From Polyangia bacterium (GTDB lineage Bacteria > Myxococcota_A > Polyangia > Nannocystales > Nannocystaceae), in contig JAUIFF010000019.1 in the NCBI GenBank assembly GCA_030429545.1, positions 1 to 64,000 on the forward strand: DNA of 64,000 nt, read 5' to 3'. Below the pieces are notes generated by a model that saw only the letters and a list, made by a program, of their open reading frames with translations, was not told the DNA's origin and did not search any database. Positions 8,769-18,173 of the stretch are shown piece after piece; within the stretch, counting starts at the first letter, position 1, and each line of letters begins with the position of its first letter. The translations under genes were made by a program, and so were the position numbers.

Positions 8769-10514
8769 TTAGAAATTCTGGGAAAAGACCACGATCCCGC
8801 CCCGTCCCATGGGCGCCATACCAACACTTTGCTTCCGTGCTTCCTGCCTAGAGATCACCCCCAGCACAATCGCCGAGGCAGCCGAGATCGAAGCCCCGAG
8901 GAGCGCAGCGATCCCAATCCCGGTCGTCGCGCGGTGTCGATTACACAGGGATACGACGTCGTCGTCATCCAGTGAAAGCGCTGTGGCGCAGAGGTCACCC
9001 GAGAAGCGGTACAGGTCAGCGTTGGGTGTGTCATACGCGGCTGATTCGATTTCTTGATGGAGTTTCCCTCCGGGACGAGTTAAGGAAAGAGTGCTCGCAC
9101 CTACGACGATGCCGACCGCGGTCAGGCCCGACGCCACGCCTACTCCGATGAGCCGAGATCGGGCCTGGGCATCCCGCCTTGGCGGTGGCGGATTTCTGTT
9201 TTCGAAGGGGGCCGGTCCCTCACTAACCGGTCCGTGTTGCACTCGGACCCCTGGGCCGGCCGGAGTTGCGCCCGTCCTATCTTGCGCCGGTTTCCCACCG
9301 GTCCCGTGACTGAGGGGCGGAGTCATGGCGTGGGGACCCTTTGTACCTTCGGTCAGCTGAGCACCCCCGGACTCGTGACTGAGGGGCGGAGTCATGGCGT
9401 GGGGGCCTTTTGTACCTTCGGTCAGCTGACCTCCGGACTTTGGGCCGGGCGCCGAGGTCGTGCCCGTCCCCGGTGCCGGCATCGGGTTCCCCCCAGCCCC
9501 CGCAAGCTCTCGTGACGGGCTCAGCGGGACGCTGAGGCCGAGACCGAGGCCGAGGTTTGGAGTGGTGCCGTGGGAACCCTTTTCGCCTTCGATCATAGGT
9601 GCCAGGATCGCCTCGACGAATTCTCGCTGTATTGCGATGAGGAAGGAGCCATAACTCTCGCGGGGGTGCTCGTTGAGACCGGCCCGGATCTCGGCGAGTA
9701 GCGATGCGCTGGGGGCGTTGACGTAGCGATCCTCGACTTCAAAGATCGCGCGCATCGTGACATCGAATTGGGTGTGGACCGGTCCATGGAGCGGGTCTGC
9801 TGCGCTCGGGTCTTCATAGACGGCATGCATCCCCCGTAGGTAGTCAAGCGTCTCGGGAGGTTCGGGCGACACGATGATGCAATCCGCCGAAGTCGGGGTC
9901 AGACGCTCTGGATCATCTGAGACGACGCAGGTCATCTCGTGGCTCGCGCGGAGGCTTGTCCCACGCATCCGCCACAAACGATCATGGGGCAATGAGAACT
10001 GCTGATTGGGCTTCACCTCCACGCCATCGCCAATCCCGAGGATCACATATGGCGTCCTCGAAGCCTGATTCCCGACGTCGACGATTGGCGCGAGGCATCG
10101 CCCGAGGACCTCATCGTTTTTCGGCGGGCGGATCCTAGCCCCAGGTTCCAGGCGTCCGCCGTCGGCCACACAGCGAGGACTCAGCGTGATGTCCTGGCCG
10201 GCTCTGCCCGTGACCACGAGAACACCGACGCCATGACCGGTGTTGGGATCCGCGGCAAGGAGGAGCTCGTTGATCGCTATGTTGGAGGCCCACTCCGCGG
10301 AGGGATATGTGGCGATCCATCGTTTACCGCTGTAGTTCAGCGTGGGCTCGCGCTTCTCCCGTAGAAACTCGTTCCAGAGCGACACACCTCGCGGCAGGCG
10401 GTCCTCTGCTTCCTCGACGGCGGGCGCGACTGTTGTGGGTGCCGTCGCTGCGCAGCCAGGGGCCACGATTAGGAAAGCCATTAGAATAGAAATCATCCTC
10501 TGAAATCGTTGCAT
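8769..10514 (-). CDS. Pro/Gly-rich lipoprotein with two C-terminal membrane segments
   Basis: The 581-residue protein starts at ATG 10514, giving a signal and lipobox (ISILMAFLIVAPGC). The first 300 residues form a globular region rich in Pro and acidic residues without a family I recognise. A central low-complexity part contains a tandem copy of about 22 residues (GTKGPHAMTPPLSH seen twice). Near the C-terminus are two hydrophobic helices (GVASGLTAVGIVVGAS and IGIAALLGASISAASAIVLG). The start lies 4 bp after the stop of the effector-associated-domain gene, so the two are co-transcribed and probably act together at the envelope. Confidence 0.7.
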   Translation of the reverse strand: MQRFQRMISILMAFLIVAPGCAATAPTTVAPAVEEAEDRLPRGVSLWNEFLREKREPTLNYSGKRWIATYPSAEWASNIAINELLLAADPNTGHGVGVLVVTGRAGQDITLSPRCVADGGRLEPGARIRPPKNDEVLGRCLAPIVDVGNQASRTPYVILGIGDGVEVKPNQQFSLPHDRLWRMRGTSLRASHEMTCVVSDDPERLTPTSADCIIVSPEPPETLDYLRGMHAVYEDPSAADPLHGPVHTQFDVTMRAIFEVEDRYVNAPSASLLAEIRAGLNEHPRESYGSFLIAIQREFVEAILAPMIEGEKGSHGTTPNLGLGLGLSVPLSPSRELAGAGGNPMPAPGTGTTSAPGPKSGGQLTEGTKGPHAMTPPLSHESGGAQLTEGTKGPHAMTPPLSHGTGGKPAQDRTGATPAGPGVRVQHGPVSEGPAPFENRNPPPPRRDAQARSRLIGVGVASGLTAVGIVVGASTLSLTRPGGKLHQEIESAAYDTPNADLYRFSGDLCATALSLDDDDVVSLCNRHRATTGIGIAALLGASISAASAIVLGVISRQEARKQSVGMAPMGRGGIVVFSQNF

Positions 10515-10518
10515 TTTT

Positions 10519-11364
10519 CTACATCTCACTGGTGAAAACGCTACCGACGGGGATGCTACTATCGCCTTTTTGACGCACGACCTTGCACCGGTACAATGGA
10601 CCGCTCTCATCGGTGACCGTGCAGAGGATGTTGGATCGTGGGCCGCCGCGCATGGTTAGGGTCATGTACTTGCGGACCTCAGGCCCATCGAGCTTAACGA
10701 AGTAGTTATAAGCCTCCGTCCCCTCGTCAACTCCTCGCACGACCCATTCCGATCGAGGATTTTCGGGAGGTTTGTTGCGAGGAGACGAGGGCATCGCTTT
10801 GCTCTCCGTCCTGTTTTTCGCAGCTGGTCTCGATGTTGCTGCGTGATCGTTGGCGCCGGAGTCGGATCCGCCTGGGTTGTTGGCGTCGTTCTGGACGACA
10901 AACAACTCCGGGCTCGTGTCGGCGAGTTTGATGGGGGTATCTGCCTTCTCTGAAGCCTTCGATTCCTGCATTTTTCCATCCAGACCCTCGAAGAGCTCCA
11001 GTGTTACAAGGGAGGCCACCAAGAACCCGAGAGCACCGAGTGCGAGTGTTCGCCGGGGCGGGGGCACGATCCTCCCAAACGGCCGCACGCCCAAACTGCG
11101 AGCGAGCGCAGCGATCTCCGTCGCGCGCCCAGGGAAAGCGGTCTCTAGTCGCGGAAAGACCGAGGGGAGGATCCCACGTCGATCGAGTCCACGGACAATC
11201 TCGCCGGCGAGCTCTCGCAGCGACACTGTGTCGGACGGTAGCTGGCGAAGGAGGTCGCAGTAGTCGCCGTCGCTCCAGATCCAACGACGCAACTCGCTGT
11301 GACTGCCGAAGAGCTCCACAAGTAGATCTGCGAGGCGTGATTGAGTTGTTCTGTGGTCGTCCAT
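10519..11364 (-). CDS. Effector-associated-domain (EAD1-like) membrane protein
   Basis: The 281-residue protein has an N-terminal helical domain, about residues 8-90 (LADLLVELFGSHSELRRWIW ... LAGEIVRGLDRRGIL), of the effector-associated/bacterial death-like type. These adaptor domains of multicellular bacteria join effectors through homotypic contacts. A transmembrane helix follows (LALGALGFLVASLVTLELF, about residues 106-125), then a Ser/Asn/Pro linker and a small beta-rich C-terminal domain. The N-terminal domain should face the cytoplasm and the C-terminal part the periplasm. It is coupled to the downstream lipoprotein. No effector enzyme is adjacent, so its partner may be encoded elsewhere. 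Confidence 0.7.
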   Translation of the reverse strand: MDDHRTTQSRLADLLVELFGSHSELRRWIWSDGDYCDLLRQLPSDTVSLRELAGEIVRGLDRRGILPSVFPRLETAFPGRATEIAALARSLGVRPFGRIVPPPRRTLALGALGFLVASLVTLELFEGLDGKMQESKASEKADTPIKLADTSPELFVVQNDANNPGGSDSGANDHAATSRPAAKNRTESKAMPSSPRNKPPENPRSEWVVRGVDEGTEAYNYFVKLDGPEVRKYMTLTMRGGPRSNILCTVTDESGPLYRCKVVRQKGDSSIPVGSVFTSEM

Positions 11365-11385
11365 AGTCTCCCCAACGTGGCGCTC

Positions 11386-11685
11386 TCAGACCAGAACGTA
11401 GTCGTCGTTATTCAGCACCCGCACGGTGGCGCAGAGCTCGGGCTCGGCGGTTAGGAAACTAAATATTTGAATGCGCAAACTTCGCGCATCTATCTCTGTG
11501 GATCGCGGCACTCTCCTGTTGTTCCCGGAGGCGTGCCACCGATCCCCGATAAAAAATCTGAAGAAGTATTTGCCGACTCGAGAGCCGCGATGTTCGCAGG
11601 AACGGATCATTCTACGTTTCGTCCGTAAGCTCGACCTCAATCCATCCTCCAGGATGATTTTCGTTGGGGGTCTCTTGGTAACCAT
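11386..11685 (-). CDS. Small hypothetical protein, doubtful
   Basis: A 99-residue basic frame ending 21 bp before the effector-associated-domain gene. No motif, signal peptide or repeat is recognisable. The only support is its length and position; it may not be translated. Confidence 0.25.
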   Translation of the reverse strand: MVTKRPPTKIILEDGLRSSLRTKRRMIRSCEHRGSRVGKYFFRFFIGDRWHASGNNRRVPRSTEIDARSLRIQIFSFLTAEPELCATVRVLNNDDYVLV

Positions 11686-12083
11686 GCGTCAGATCTCGTC
11701 GCGCATGTGTTCTCTCTTAAGAGAACAGCTTGATGAGACTCTCTTGCGAAGTGGTAGGATCGATTCAACTCAAGTTGGAACTTGCAGTTGACCAAGGGAG
11801 GCTGACATTCTACAGATACGTAATCTGTCAATTTACACAATGGGAGTCGGACCATAGTTGCTCCCCGCTTTAGGGGGCGAGTGGTGCACAAGCGTCTCAG
11901 CTCGTGTGGCCTCATTTTCCAGCGACTTCTTCGAGCTGCTCCTCGACTTCTTCGGTAGTATATCCGCCTCCCGGCTGCAGCCGGGTAGAACCATACTCAG
12001 ATTTGAGTGATCCCATGAGAACACTTACCAATGCCCAAATAAGCACTTGGAACAACATCCAAGAGGACCTCGGAGATTTTACA
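11686..12083. other. Intergenic stretch, no convincing gene
   Basis: AT-rich DNA upstream of the second RCC1 lipoprotein. It must hold that gene's promoter, but no clear -35/-10 pair stands out. Overlapping frames on both strands lack protein-like features. Confidence 0.45.
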
Positions 12084-13928
12084 ATGAAATTCAGTTTTCC
12101 TGTTGTTCTTTTTACCCTCACAATTACCTGTTTGCCGAGCTGCTCACTTCCTGGAGAGTGCTACGGGAATAGTCGCAAAAATCATATCTGCGATACCAAC
12201 TACGCTGAAAATGGTACCAGTACTAAGCCGGACAGTACAACTTTACCGACTTATGAATACTCGAGCGACCCAGCAGAAGGAGTACCCGAGTCACTCGGAA
12301 GTGGCATTACCGAAGGAGTAACGGGCGATGAGACTGGAAGTTCCGAAAACACCTCGGACTTAGACGAAAGTAGTTCTACGGCACCAGAGCCGGAAGAGCC
12401 CGAATGTGGAAATGGAGTGTTAGACGTGGGGGAGGAGTGTGATAACGGCAACGCGGATGGAGATGGAGGGTTATGTCCCAGTAATTGTCAATATGCTACC
12501 TGTGGTGATGGTTTTGTGTATGAAGATGATGAGGAGTGTGATGATGGTAATCTGAATGATCTTGACGGCTGTCGTAATGACTGCGATCTTGCCTTCTGTG
12601 GAGACGGTGTCGTTTATGAAGGTGAGGAGGAGTGCGACGATGGAAACAGCGTGGTCGCAGACGGATGCGAAAACGACTGCACCAAGACCAAGGCCCTTGG
12701 TGTTATCGCAGGAGGTTACCACTCCTGCGCTTTACTTAGCGGAGGGGTGGTCCGTTGTTGGGGAAGCGGACAATACGGAGCATTGGGATCTGGAAATACC
12801 GACTGGATCGGAGACAATGAGCTTCCATCCTCTAAAGAAGTTGTTTCGGTAGGATCTATAGCGAAAAGTCTATCCGCGGGCTTCTATCATAACTGTGCAG
12901 TTTCACCTCCACCTGGCGAGCTGAGGTGTTGGGGTCTTAATGCATTCGGCCAGCTGGGCCAAGCGAGCACAAACAGTATTGGAGATGACGAGTTACCCAA
13001 CTCCGTGGGAAAAGTCAGTTTGGGAGCAACGCTCGTCGCTCAAGTAGCTTCTGGCAATCAACATACTTGCACACTGCTAACAAGCGGTGAAGTACGCTGT
13101 TGGGGGTGGAATGCCTATGGTCAACTCGGCAAAGGCAATACAACTTGGATTGGTGACGATGAGCTTCCGACTTCTATAGGGGCGATTAGTCTCGGCGGCT
13201 CTGCGACCCAAATCTCTTCAGGGGGTGCACACTCCTGTGCAATCTTGGAAGGAGGACAGCTTCGCTGCTGGGGTCTTAATTCCAAGGGGCAGCTTGGATA
13301 TGGTAACACTGATAAAGTCGGCGACAATGAGCTTCCGAGTTCCAAGCCAGCGGTCGATACGGGTGGCGTAGTTGTTCAAGTAACTGCAGGAGCTACCCAT
13401 ACCTGCGTATTACTGGAGGGGGACTTTGTGCGATGTTGGGGGTCGAATGAATTTGGGGAACTTGGATATGGTCACACAGAAGTGATTGGTGACGACGAGC
13501 TACCAAGCTCTCTGCCGAAGATTGTGGGCCTTGTTACCCAGATTTCTGCGGGGGAGGATTTTACTTGTGCGTTGTATAGTAACCTTGGACACGTAAAGTG
13601 CTGGGGGCGCAACGATCACGGCCAGCTTGGCTATGGTCACACGAACAATATAGGGGATAACGAGCTACCAAGCTCGGGTCTTTACATTGTTGATGTGGGT
13701 GCTCCGGTGACCCAGATAAGCTCGGGGTTTCGCCATACCTGCGCCCTCCTTGATACAGGTACGGTCCGCTGCTGGGGTAGTGGTGAGCATGGACGCCTAG
13801 GATATGGAAATACCTTAGCAAACAATGGACTATGTGGAGGTGACAATTTTGACTGCACACTGCACTCGAACTGTTGTATTGGCGACGATGAAAAGCCGGT
13901 GGACGTGGGAGATGTCCAACTTTGGTAG
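12084..13928 (+). CDS. Lipoprotein with Cys-rich and RCC1 repeats (second copy)
   Basis: The ATG at 12084 gives a 614-residue protein with a clean lipoprotein signal (FPVVLFTLTITCLPSC). The frame continues upstream to 11904, but that extension would bury the signal peptide. A Ser/Thr/Glu linker leads to three Cys-rich repeats (EECDDGN) and about seven RCC1-like repeats (CALLxxGxVRCWG...LGYGNT.IGDNELPSS). The IGDxELPSS blade signature is more uniform than in the 6869-8743 paralogue. The coding sequence is visibly more AT-rich than its paralogue, which suggests separate acquisition. Likely outer-membrane or surface exposed; ligand unknown. Confidence 0.85.
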   Translation: MKFSFPVVLFTLTITCLPSCSLPGECYGNSRKNHICDTNYAENGTSTKPDSTTLPTYEYSSDPAEGVPESLGSGITEGVTGDETGSSENTSDLDESSSTAPEPEEPECGNGVLDVGEECDNGNADGDGGLCPSNCQYATCGDGFVYEDDEECDDGNLNDLDGCRNDCDLAFCGDGVVYEGEEECDDGNSVVADGCENDCTKTKALGVIAGGYHSCALLSGGVVRCWGSGQYGALGSGNTDWIGDNELPSSKEVVSVGSIAKSLSAGFYHNCAVSPPPGELRCWGLNAFGQLGQASTNSIGDDELPNSVGKVSLGATLVAQVASGNQHTCTLLTSGEVRCWGWNAYGQLGKGNTTWIGDDELPTSIGAISLGGSATQISSGGAHSCAILEGGQLRCWGLNSKGQLGYGNTDKVGDNELPSSKPAVDTGGVVVQVTAGATHTCVLLEGDFVRCWGSNEFGELGYGHTEVIGDDELPSSLPKIVGLVTQISAGEDFTCALYSNLGHVKCWGRNDHGQLGYGHTNNIGDNELPSSGLYIVDVGAPVTQISSGFRHTCALLDTGTVRCWGSGEHGRLGYGNTLANNGLCGGDNFDCTLHSNCCIGDDEKPVDVGDVQLW

Positions 13929-14124
13929 CCCCCGGCTCACTCTCTCACGTACCTACGCATCATCGCACGATTACTCGCCGTCGTACCGGCATGCCGAGCT
14001 CAAGTTTGGCGGTTTTTCTTTCCCGGGGACAACGTTTTATCCCGGCATCGCGGTTTCCGATCTCCGAGCGACATAGTGGAGGACTAAAACAGGAGGACTC
14101 TGCACTAACGATTCGGTGGCTAAA

Positions 14125-14250
14125 CTAGCTCTCACCCACGAGCTCGACCCACGACCCATCATCCAGGACGATCTTCGTCGGTCTTGGGAAAGCCTCACTC
14201 GTGGGGAGCTGAAGCGAACCCTCCTCCCTGAGAACTCGCTCAAGTCGACA
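14125..14250 (-). pseudogene. Remnant of the XRE regulator (C-terminal half)
   Basis: Read on the minus strand, this segment encodes RLERVLREEG...TSEAFPRPTKIVLDD and then DGSWVELVGES and a TAG stop, nearly the same as the last 40 residues of the regulator at 5108-5374. The HTH itself is missing. It abuts a kinase fragment that lacks its start, so one deletion removed both N-termini and the shared promoter. Confidence 0.85.
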
Positions 14251-14253
14251 CCT

Positions 14254-14990
14254 CCGGCTCGGTCTTCAGGGCCCGTGATCCGAGACTCGGCCGCCCAGTT
14301 GCTATCAAGATCGCCTACCCCGGCGACTCGAAGCAGCGTGCCCGGTTGATCCGCGAAGCGCGGATCGGTGCCCAGCTTCAACATCCGAACCCCATGCAGG
14401 TACTCGGTCACGGCAGCGAGAATACATGCATCTACATCGTGATGCCCTGCGTCATGGGTCCAACGCTTCGAGCACGACTCAACGCCGCTCCGCTTCCCAG
14501 GCAGACCCCTGGCATCTTCGTACATCAACTCCTCATCGCCTTGGCGGTGCTCCACAACGCTGGTGTGGCCCACCGAGACGTCAAAGCTGATAACTGTCTC
14601 TTGAGACATAAACCGACGGCCGATGGCCGACCGCCTCATTCTCGCTGACTTCGGGCTCGCGCGCATCGTTCGTGCTTTGCTCACCGACCTACCACCCCAC
14701 CAGACTTCGCAGGTCATCGCGTGCTCGGATAGATGGCTCCCGAACGCATCGATTCGCAGGGCGATGATGTCTCGCCCGCGTTTGACGAGCTAATCGCCAC
14801 CGCCCTCGCCAAGGATCCAGGGAACCGGTTTCAGACTTTCGGCGAGTTCGATGCGGAGGTTGTACCGACAGCTGGAGTTGAGCAGGTGACAGGGATGCAG
14901 CTACGGATCGGACGAGCTCGCAGACCGGGCGACGGCCAGCTTGAGCTCCTCTCGTCTGGCGAGTCGAGGCTCTGTACGAGCCGTTAGTCA
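14254..14990 (+). pseudogene. Decayed copy of the Ser/Thr kinase
   Basis: Starting directly at the glycine loop (GSVFRARDPRLGRPVAIKIA), the DNA follows the kinase at 5476-6540 closely through VAHRDVKADNCLL. A frameshift then occurs near 14615-14630, a second indel near 14725 shifts the MAPERIDSQGD segment, and the F-helix region is deleted so that MAPERIDSQGD runs straight into AFDELIATALAKDPGNRFQT. No complete kinase can be made. With the adjacent HTH remnant this is a dead duplicate of the 5.1-6.5 kb pair. Confidence 0.9.
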
Positions 14991-15799
14991 CGAGCTCGTC
15001 GTTCGTCGGTCACGAGCACGTCGGATCAACGCGAGCTCGGCGGCGTCACACCGGTCCGCCGACTGTTCACGAGCAACACCCAGGAGCCGCTCACGAGTGG
15101 GTTTCGAACGAGGGACATGTGGAGATCTACTCCTCGATCGACATGCGCGTTCGACCAGGAACGAGTGGCCCTTGTAACGTGACCCGCGACGCGCGTCGCG
15201 GTTGGAACTGCTCGCCGACGACGGTTGCAACCCTGTCACGGCTGGGGTGCCAACAAGTCCCCGACAATCCCCAGCGCTTTGAACTCGCCACCGTCCGCGG
15301 AAAAACTGATTTGCGCGCGCAAACCGGTGTCTGCCTGCGTGGCAAATCCCGTGAAATTCGCCATTGAGTTCTCGCTAGGATTCAACCGCCACCCGGCTCC
15401 TGTCGCGGTCTAGAACCGCAATCGGTACAGGTTGTTAACCGGAGGAGGTTTTTGGCGGCTCTACAAATTGCATGCACTTCTTCACGCACTAGCGCCCAGA
15501 AATTTCTGGGTGAGAATGCCTGATCTGCCGCAGTCTTCAGGGACAGCCTCCTCGCATGCACTCGTGAAGATACCAAGCGCCAAAAAATTGGCTGCGAAGT
15601 TGCTCGGGCAAACTACGGCACGCTTGCCCGCGCTGGTAGAAGGCTTTTCACCAGCGCCTATGCCTACGTTGTCTAAAGATCAAATGCTGTCCCTTCCGCC
15701 ATCAGGGAAGCCGGGCAAGTTCGCAACACCGCAGCATCGGCAAGTTCGCAAGATCTCTGGCATCAAAAAAATCCGGAGCCGGTCGAGACACGAACATGC
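14991..15799. other. Gene-poor stretch between the kinase pseudogene and parA
   Basis: About 0.8 kb with short overlapping frames on both strands and no recognisable protein. A 142-codon frame at 15432-15860 is rich in Pro, Ser and Lys, with no motif or plausible start signal. A possible left end of the accessory island that terminates at the integrase; no attachment-site repeat could be identified by eye. Confidence 0.4.
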
Positions 15800-15831
15800 G
15801 CTGAATTCCGGCTCTGGAGCCGGAATTCAGC
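15800..15831. repeat. 32-bp near-perfect palindrome
   Basis: Two 15-bp arms (15800-15814 and 15817-15831, GCTGAATTCCGGCTC and its complement) flank two central bases. No T-run follows, so it is more like a protein-binding site than a rho-independent terminator. It lies about 130 bp upstream of parA and could be an operator or partition-site-like element. Confidence 0.6.
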
Positions 15832-15961
15832 ACACTGTTCACGGCATGCCAGCTACTTAAACCGGCCGACTTGTGCGAACGCGATTCAACGGAAGCCTTC
15901 GAGACCGCGGCGCGAGGAGGGTCAGACTCAATCCTGTCTGATGAGACAGATTTCTTGAAAA

Positions 15962-16609
15962 ATGGAAGTGATGAAGACTGTCGCGTTCTACAACAACAAA
16001 GGGGGAGTGGGGAAAACGACCCTCACAGTGCACCTTGCGCTCTATGCCTCGAAGGTCTGCAAACACACAGTGGTCGCGGCATGTCTCGACCGTCAGGGGG
16101 ACTCGTATCGCTGGCTCACCGATGGAGAGGGAGTTCGCGGCGAAGGAGCACACCGCGTCAACCCGAAACTCTCGGCGATCTACACTCCACACGCGGCGCC
16201 GGACATCGGCCCCGCAGCCGACCTGGTCGTCCTCGACTGTCCGCCCTCGGAGAATATCGGCGTCATGGTCCGACCAAATATCTGGGTCGTACCGATCACC
16301 GAACGACTCGCCGCAGAGAATCTCTACAACGTCATCGAGGACCTCCGCGGCTCCGATGCCGAGATCATCCTCGTTCTCAACCGCCGCGGCGAAGGCGGCC
16401 GGCGTCAGCTTCAAAAAATGATCGAAGCGGTGTCCAACGTCAAAAAGACGACTTACTACGAGCGTGGGATCGGCCGTGCTGACGCGATCGTCCGGATCAC
16501 AAATGAGTTCTCAGACATTTGGAGCGACCCATTCGCGCGAAAGATCAAAGAGGACATGACCGAATTTTGTAAGTACATCCTTCGCCGATGCGGATTAAGG
16601 AGCGCGTAA
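15962..16609 (+). CDS. ParA-family ATPase
   Basis: A 215-residue, single-domain ParA/MinD-type ATPase. The deviant Walker A motif KGGVGKTT (residues 13-20, with the signature lysine) and Walker B-like DLVVLDCPPSE are intact. The protein lacks the N-terminal HTH of type Ia plasmid ParA, so it resembles small type Ib ParA or orphan ParA proteins that position cargo. It is followed after one base by a small basic gene, a normal layout for a parA-partner pair. A second ATG at 15971 begins immediately before the first strand (MKTVAFYNN) and may be the true start. Role: partition of a mobile element or placement of a complex. Confidence 0.85.
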   Translation: MEVMKTVAFYNNKGGVGKTTLTVHLALYASKVCKHTVVAACLDRQGDSYRWLTDGEGVRGEGAHRVNPKLSAIYTPHAAPDIGPAADLVVLDCPPSENIGVMVRPNIWVVPITERLAAENLYNVIEDLRGSDAEIILVLNRRGEGGRRQLQKMIEAVSNVKKTTYYERGIGRADAIVRITNEFSDIWSDPFARKIKEDMTEFCKYILRRCGLRSA

Positions 16610-16610
16610 G

Positions 16611-16994
16611 ATGGCACGAAAAAAACCGTCTCCGTTTTCAACAACCGGATTTGCCCGAGTCCACGAGAAGGCCGGGACCCCCGACGACGTCAAGGAATTC
16701 CTCAATGATGCGGGACTGTCTGCGACCGAGACAAAACCCAAAAGCAGGCGTTCACGAAGGTCGTCCAAGTCGTCCAGATCCAAGTCGGCGAGGTCCGGCG
16801 TTCGAACGAAGGGCCGTACACCGTTCAAGAGCCGAAGTTTCCGCTTGCCTCTCGAAATCGACGACATACTTGTGCAGCTGGCGAGCTACTACAACACGTA
16901 CCTCGTCGGAGCTATCGAGATAGCACTTCGGAACGAATTTGAGCGTGTTCGGAGGGAACAGCGGCGCGCTTCGAAGAAGTCGTCGACTTCATAG
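16611..16994 (+). CDS. Small basic partner of ParA, probable ribbon-helix-helix DNA-binding protein
   Basis: A 127-residue protein whose first half is disordered and very Ser/Lys/Arg-rich (SRRSRRSSKSSRSKSARS). The C-terminal part (FRLPLEIDDILVQLASYYNT, then an Arg/Glu-rich helix) looks like a ribbon-helix-helix fold. It follows parA almost without a gap. Type Ib partition systems use RHH centromere-binding proteins as ParB equivalents, and the basic N-terminus could stimulate the ATPase. The RHH call rests on pattern only. Confidence 0.55.
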   Translation: MARKKPSPFSTTGFARVHEKAGTPDDVKEFLNDAGLSATETKPKSRRSRRSSKSSRSKSARSGVRTKGRTPFKSRSFRLPLEIDDILVQLASYYNTYLVGAIEIALRNEFERVRREQRRASKKSSTS

Positions 16995-17210
16995 ATGATC
17001 GATGAACCCGAGCGCTCGTTCGCACACTGCGCACTCGTGAAGCGATCTCGCCCAGGCAACATCTAGGTGCGTGAGCTCGATGAGGACGGCACGGCCCCTT
17101 GGGCACTGACCCGTGAACGCTTGGGATGTTAGGGCGACGAATCAGCTTTTTCGTCGGTAGGATGCTACAACTCGTCCTGCCGGCACGGCCGGCCGATCGA
17201 GAACCCCGAA

Positions 17211-18173
17211 ATGAGATTCGCGTTTCACGACCTTCATCCAACCCAGTTCGAGGACTTCGTTGTTGAGGTCTGCCACGAGTTGCTCGGTGCGGGTGTGCAG
17301 AAGTTCGCAACCGGACCCGATGGAGGGCGAGATGGTAAGTTTGTAGGAACAGCACAGGCGTTTCCGAGCACCGCGAAACCTCTCTCCGGTACCGTCATTA
17401 TTCAAGCGAAACACACCCTGGACGCGATAGGGAAGTTCTCGGATACCGATTTTAGTGGTTCATCCAAAACCTCAACGCTTTCCGAAGAAATCCCGAGGAT
17501 CAAGGCGCTTCGCAATGCTGGTCTGATCGACCACTATCTTCTCTTCGCAAACCGGCGACAGGGAGCAATCGTTAACGAAGAAATCGAAGAACGCTTGAGG
17601 ACGCAAACGGGAGTTCCTTCCGTCTATCTGTTTGGCACTGAGCAGATCGAGAGGTACGTTAAACGATACCCGTTTCTCGCTGAGACTCTTCGTGGCTTTG
17701 AGTACGATCTTCCCCTCCGAGCATCGCCGGACGACCTAGCTAACGTGATATCAGCGATAGCGAGTGTACAGTCAGACCTTAAATGGCCTACTAAGGTTAC
17801 CGCGACCAATATTGAACGCGTTGCATTCAGGAAGAAAAATCAGCGAAACGGTTTGAGTGAAGAATATGCAAAGCATATTACTCGAAACTACCTGAAACAC
17901 TTCGGCGTTATCGAGAGATTCCTAGCGGATCCAATCAACAAAAAAACCTACAGGTCGTATGATGAAGCCGTAGCGGACTTTTCGGCGAAGCTCATTGCCC
18001 ATCGAAGCGATTTCGAAACCTACGATAAGCTTCTCGATCATCTAGTCTCGGGATTAATCTTACGAGATGGAGATCTCCGGTCACACAAACGGCTTACCCG
18101 AACAGTATTTTTCTTCATGTACTGGGCTTGCGACATAGGCGATACGGAGGATGTTGATGCTACGTCCGACTAA
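17211..18173 (+). CDS. ABC-3C system effector: restriction-endonuclease-like N-domain plus C-terminal coupling domain
   Basis: The 320-residue protein begins with a PD-(D/E)xK-type nuclease signature: FEDFVVEVCHELLG, GPDGGRDG (catalytic Asp) and IIQAKH (QxK). About residues 110-165 complete the nuclease fold (LRNAGLIDHYLLFANRRQ). The second half (from about 195, NRNGLSEEYAKHITRNYLKHF-like helices) fits a C-terminal domain that couples effectors to DUF2326 ATPases in ABC three-component systems. It overlaps the middle-component gene, and the ATPase comes third, the canonical order. Inferred action: DNA cleavage once the ATPase senses a trigger, probably phage or plasmid DNA. Confidence 0.8.
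   Translation: MRFAFHDLHPTQFEDFVVEVCHELLGAGVQKFATGPDGGRDGKFVGTAQAFPSTAKPLSGTVIIQAKHTLDAIGKFSDTDFSGSSKTSTLSEEIPRIKALRNAGLIDHYLLFANRRQGAIVNEEIEERLRTQTGVPSVYLFGTEQIERYVKRYPFLAETLRGFEYDLPLRASPDDLANVISAIASVQSDLKWPTKVTATNIERVAFRKKNQRNGLSEEYAKHITRNYLKHFGVIERFLADPINKKTYRSYDEAVADFSAKLIAHRSDFETYDKLLDHLVSGLILRDGDLRSHKRLTRTVFFFMYWACDIGDTEDVDATSD

Noticed and set aside
14037-14717. 226-codon minus-strand frame
   Set aside because: It is the mirror of the decayed kinase. The only real minus-strand coding trace here is the HTH remnant in a different frame.
15050-15200. Possible tRNA gene (GGTTTCGAACGAGG-like segment)
   Set aside because: No acceptor, D or anticodon stem could be drawn around it on either strand.
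15432-15860. 142-codon frame as a gene
   Set aside because: Composition is biased, no ribosome-binding site or motif is visible, and it includes the long palindrome.
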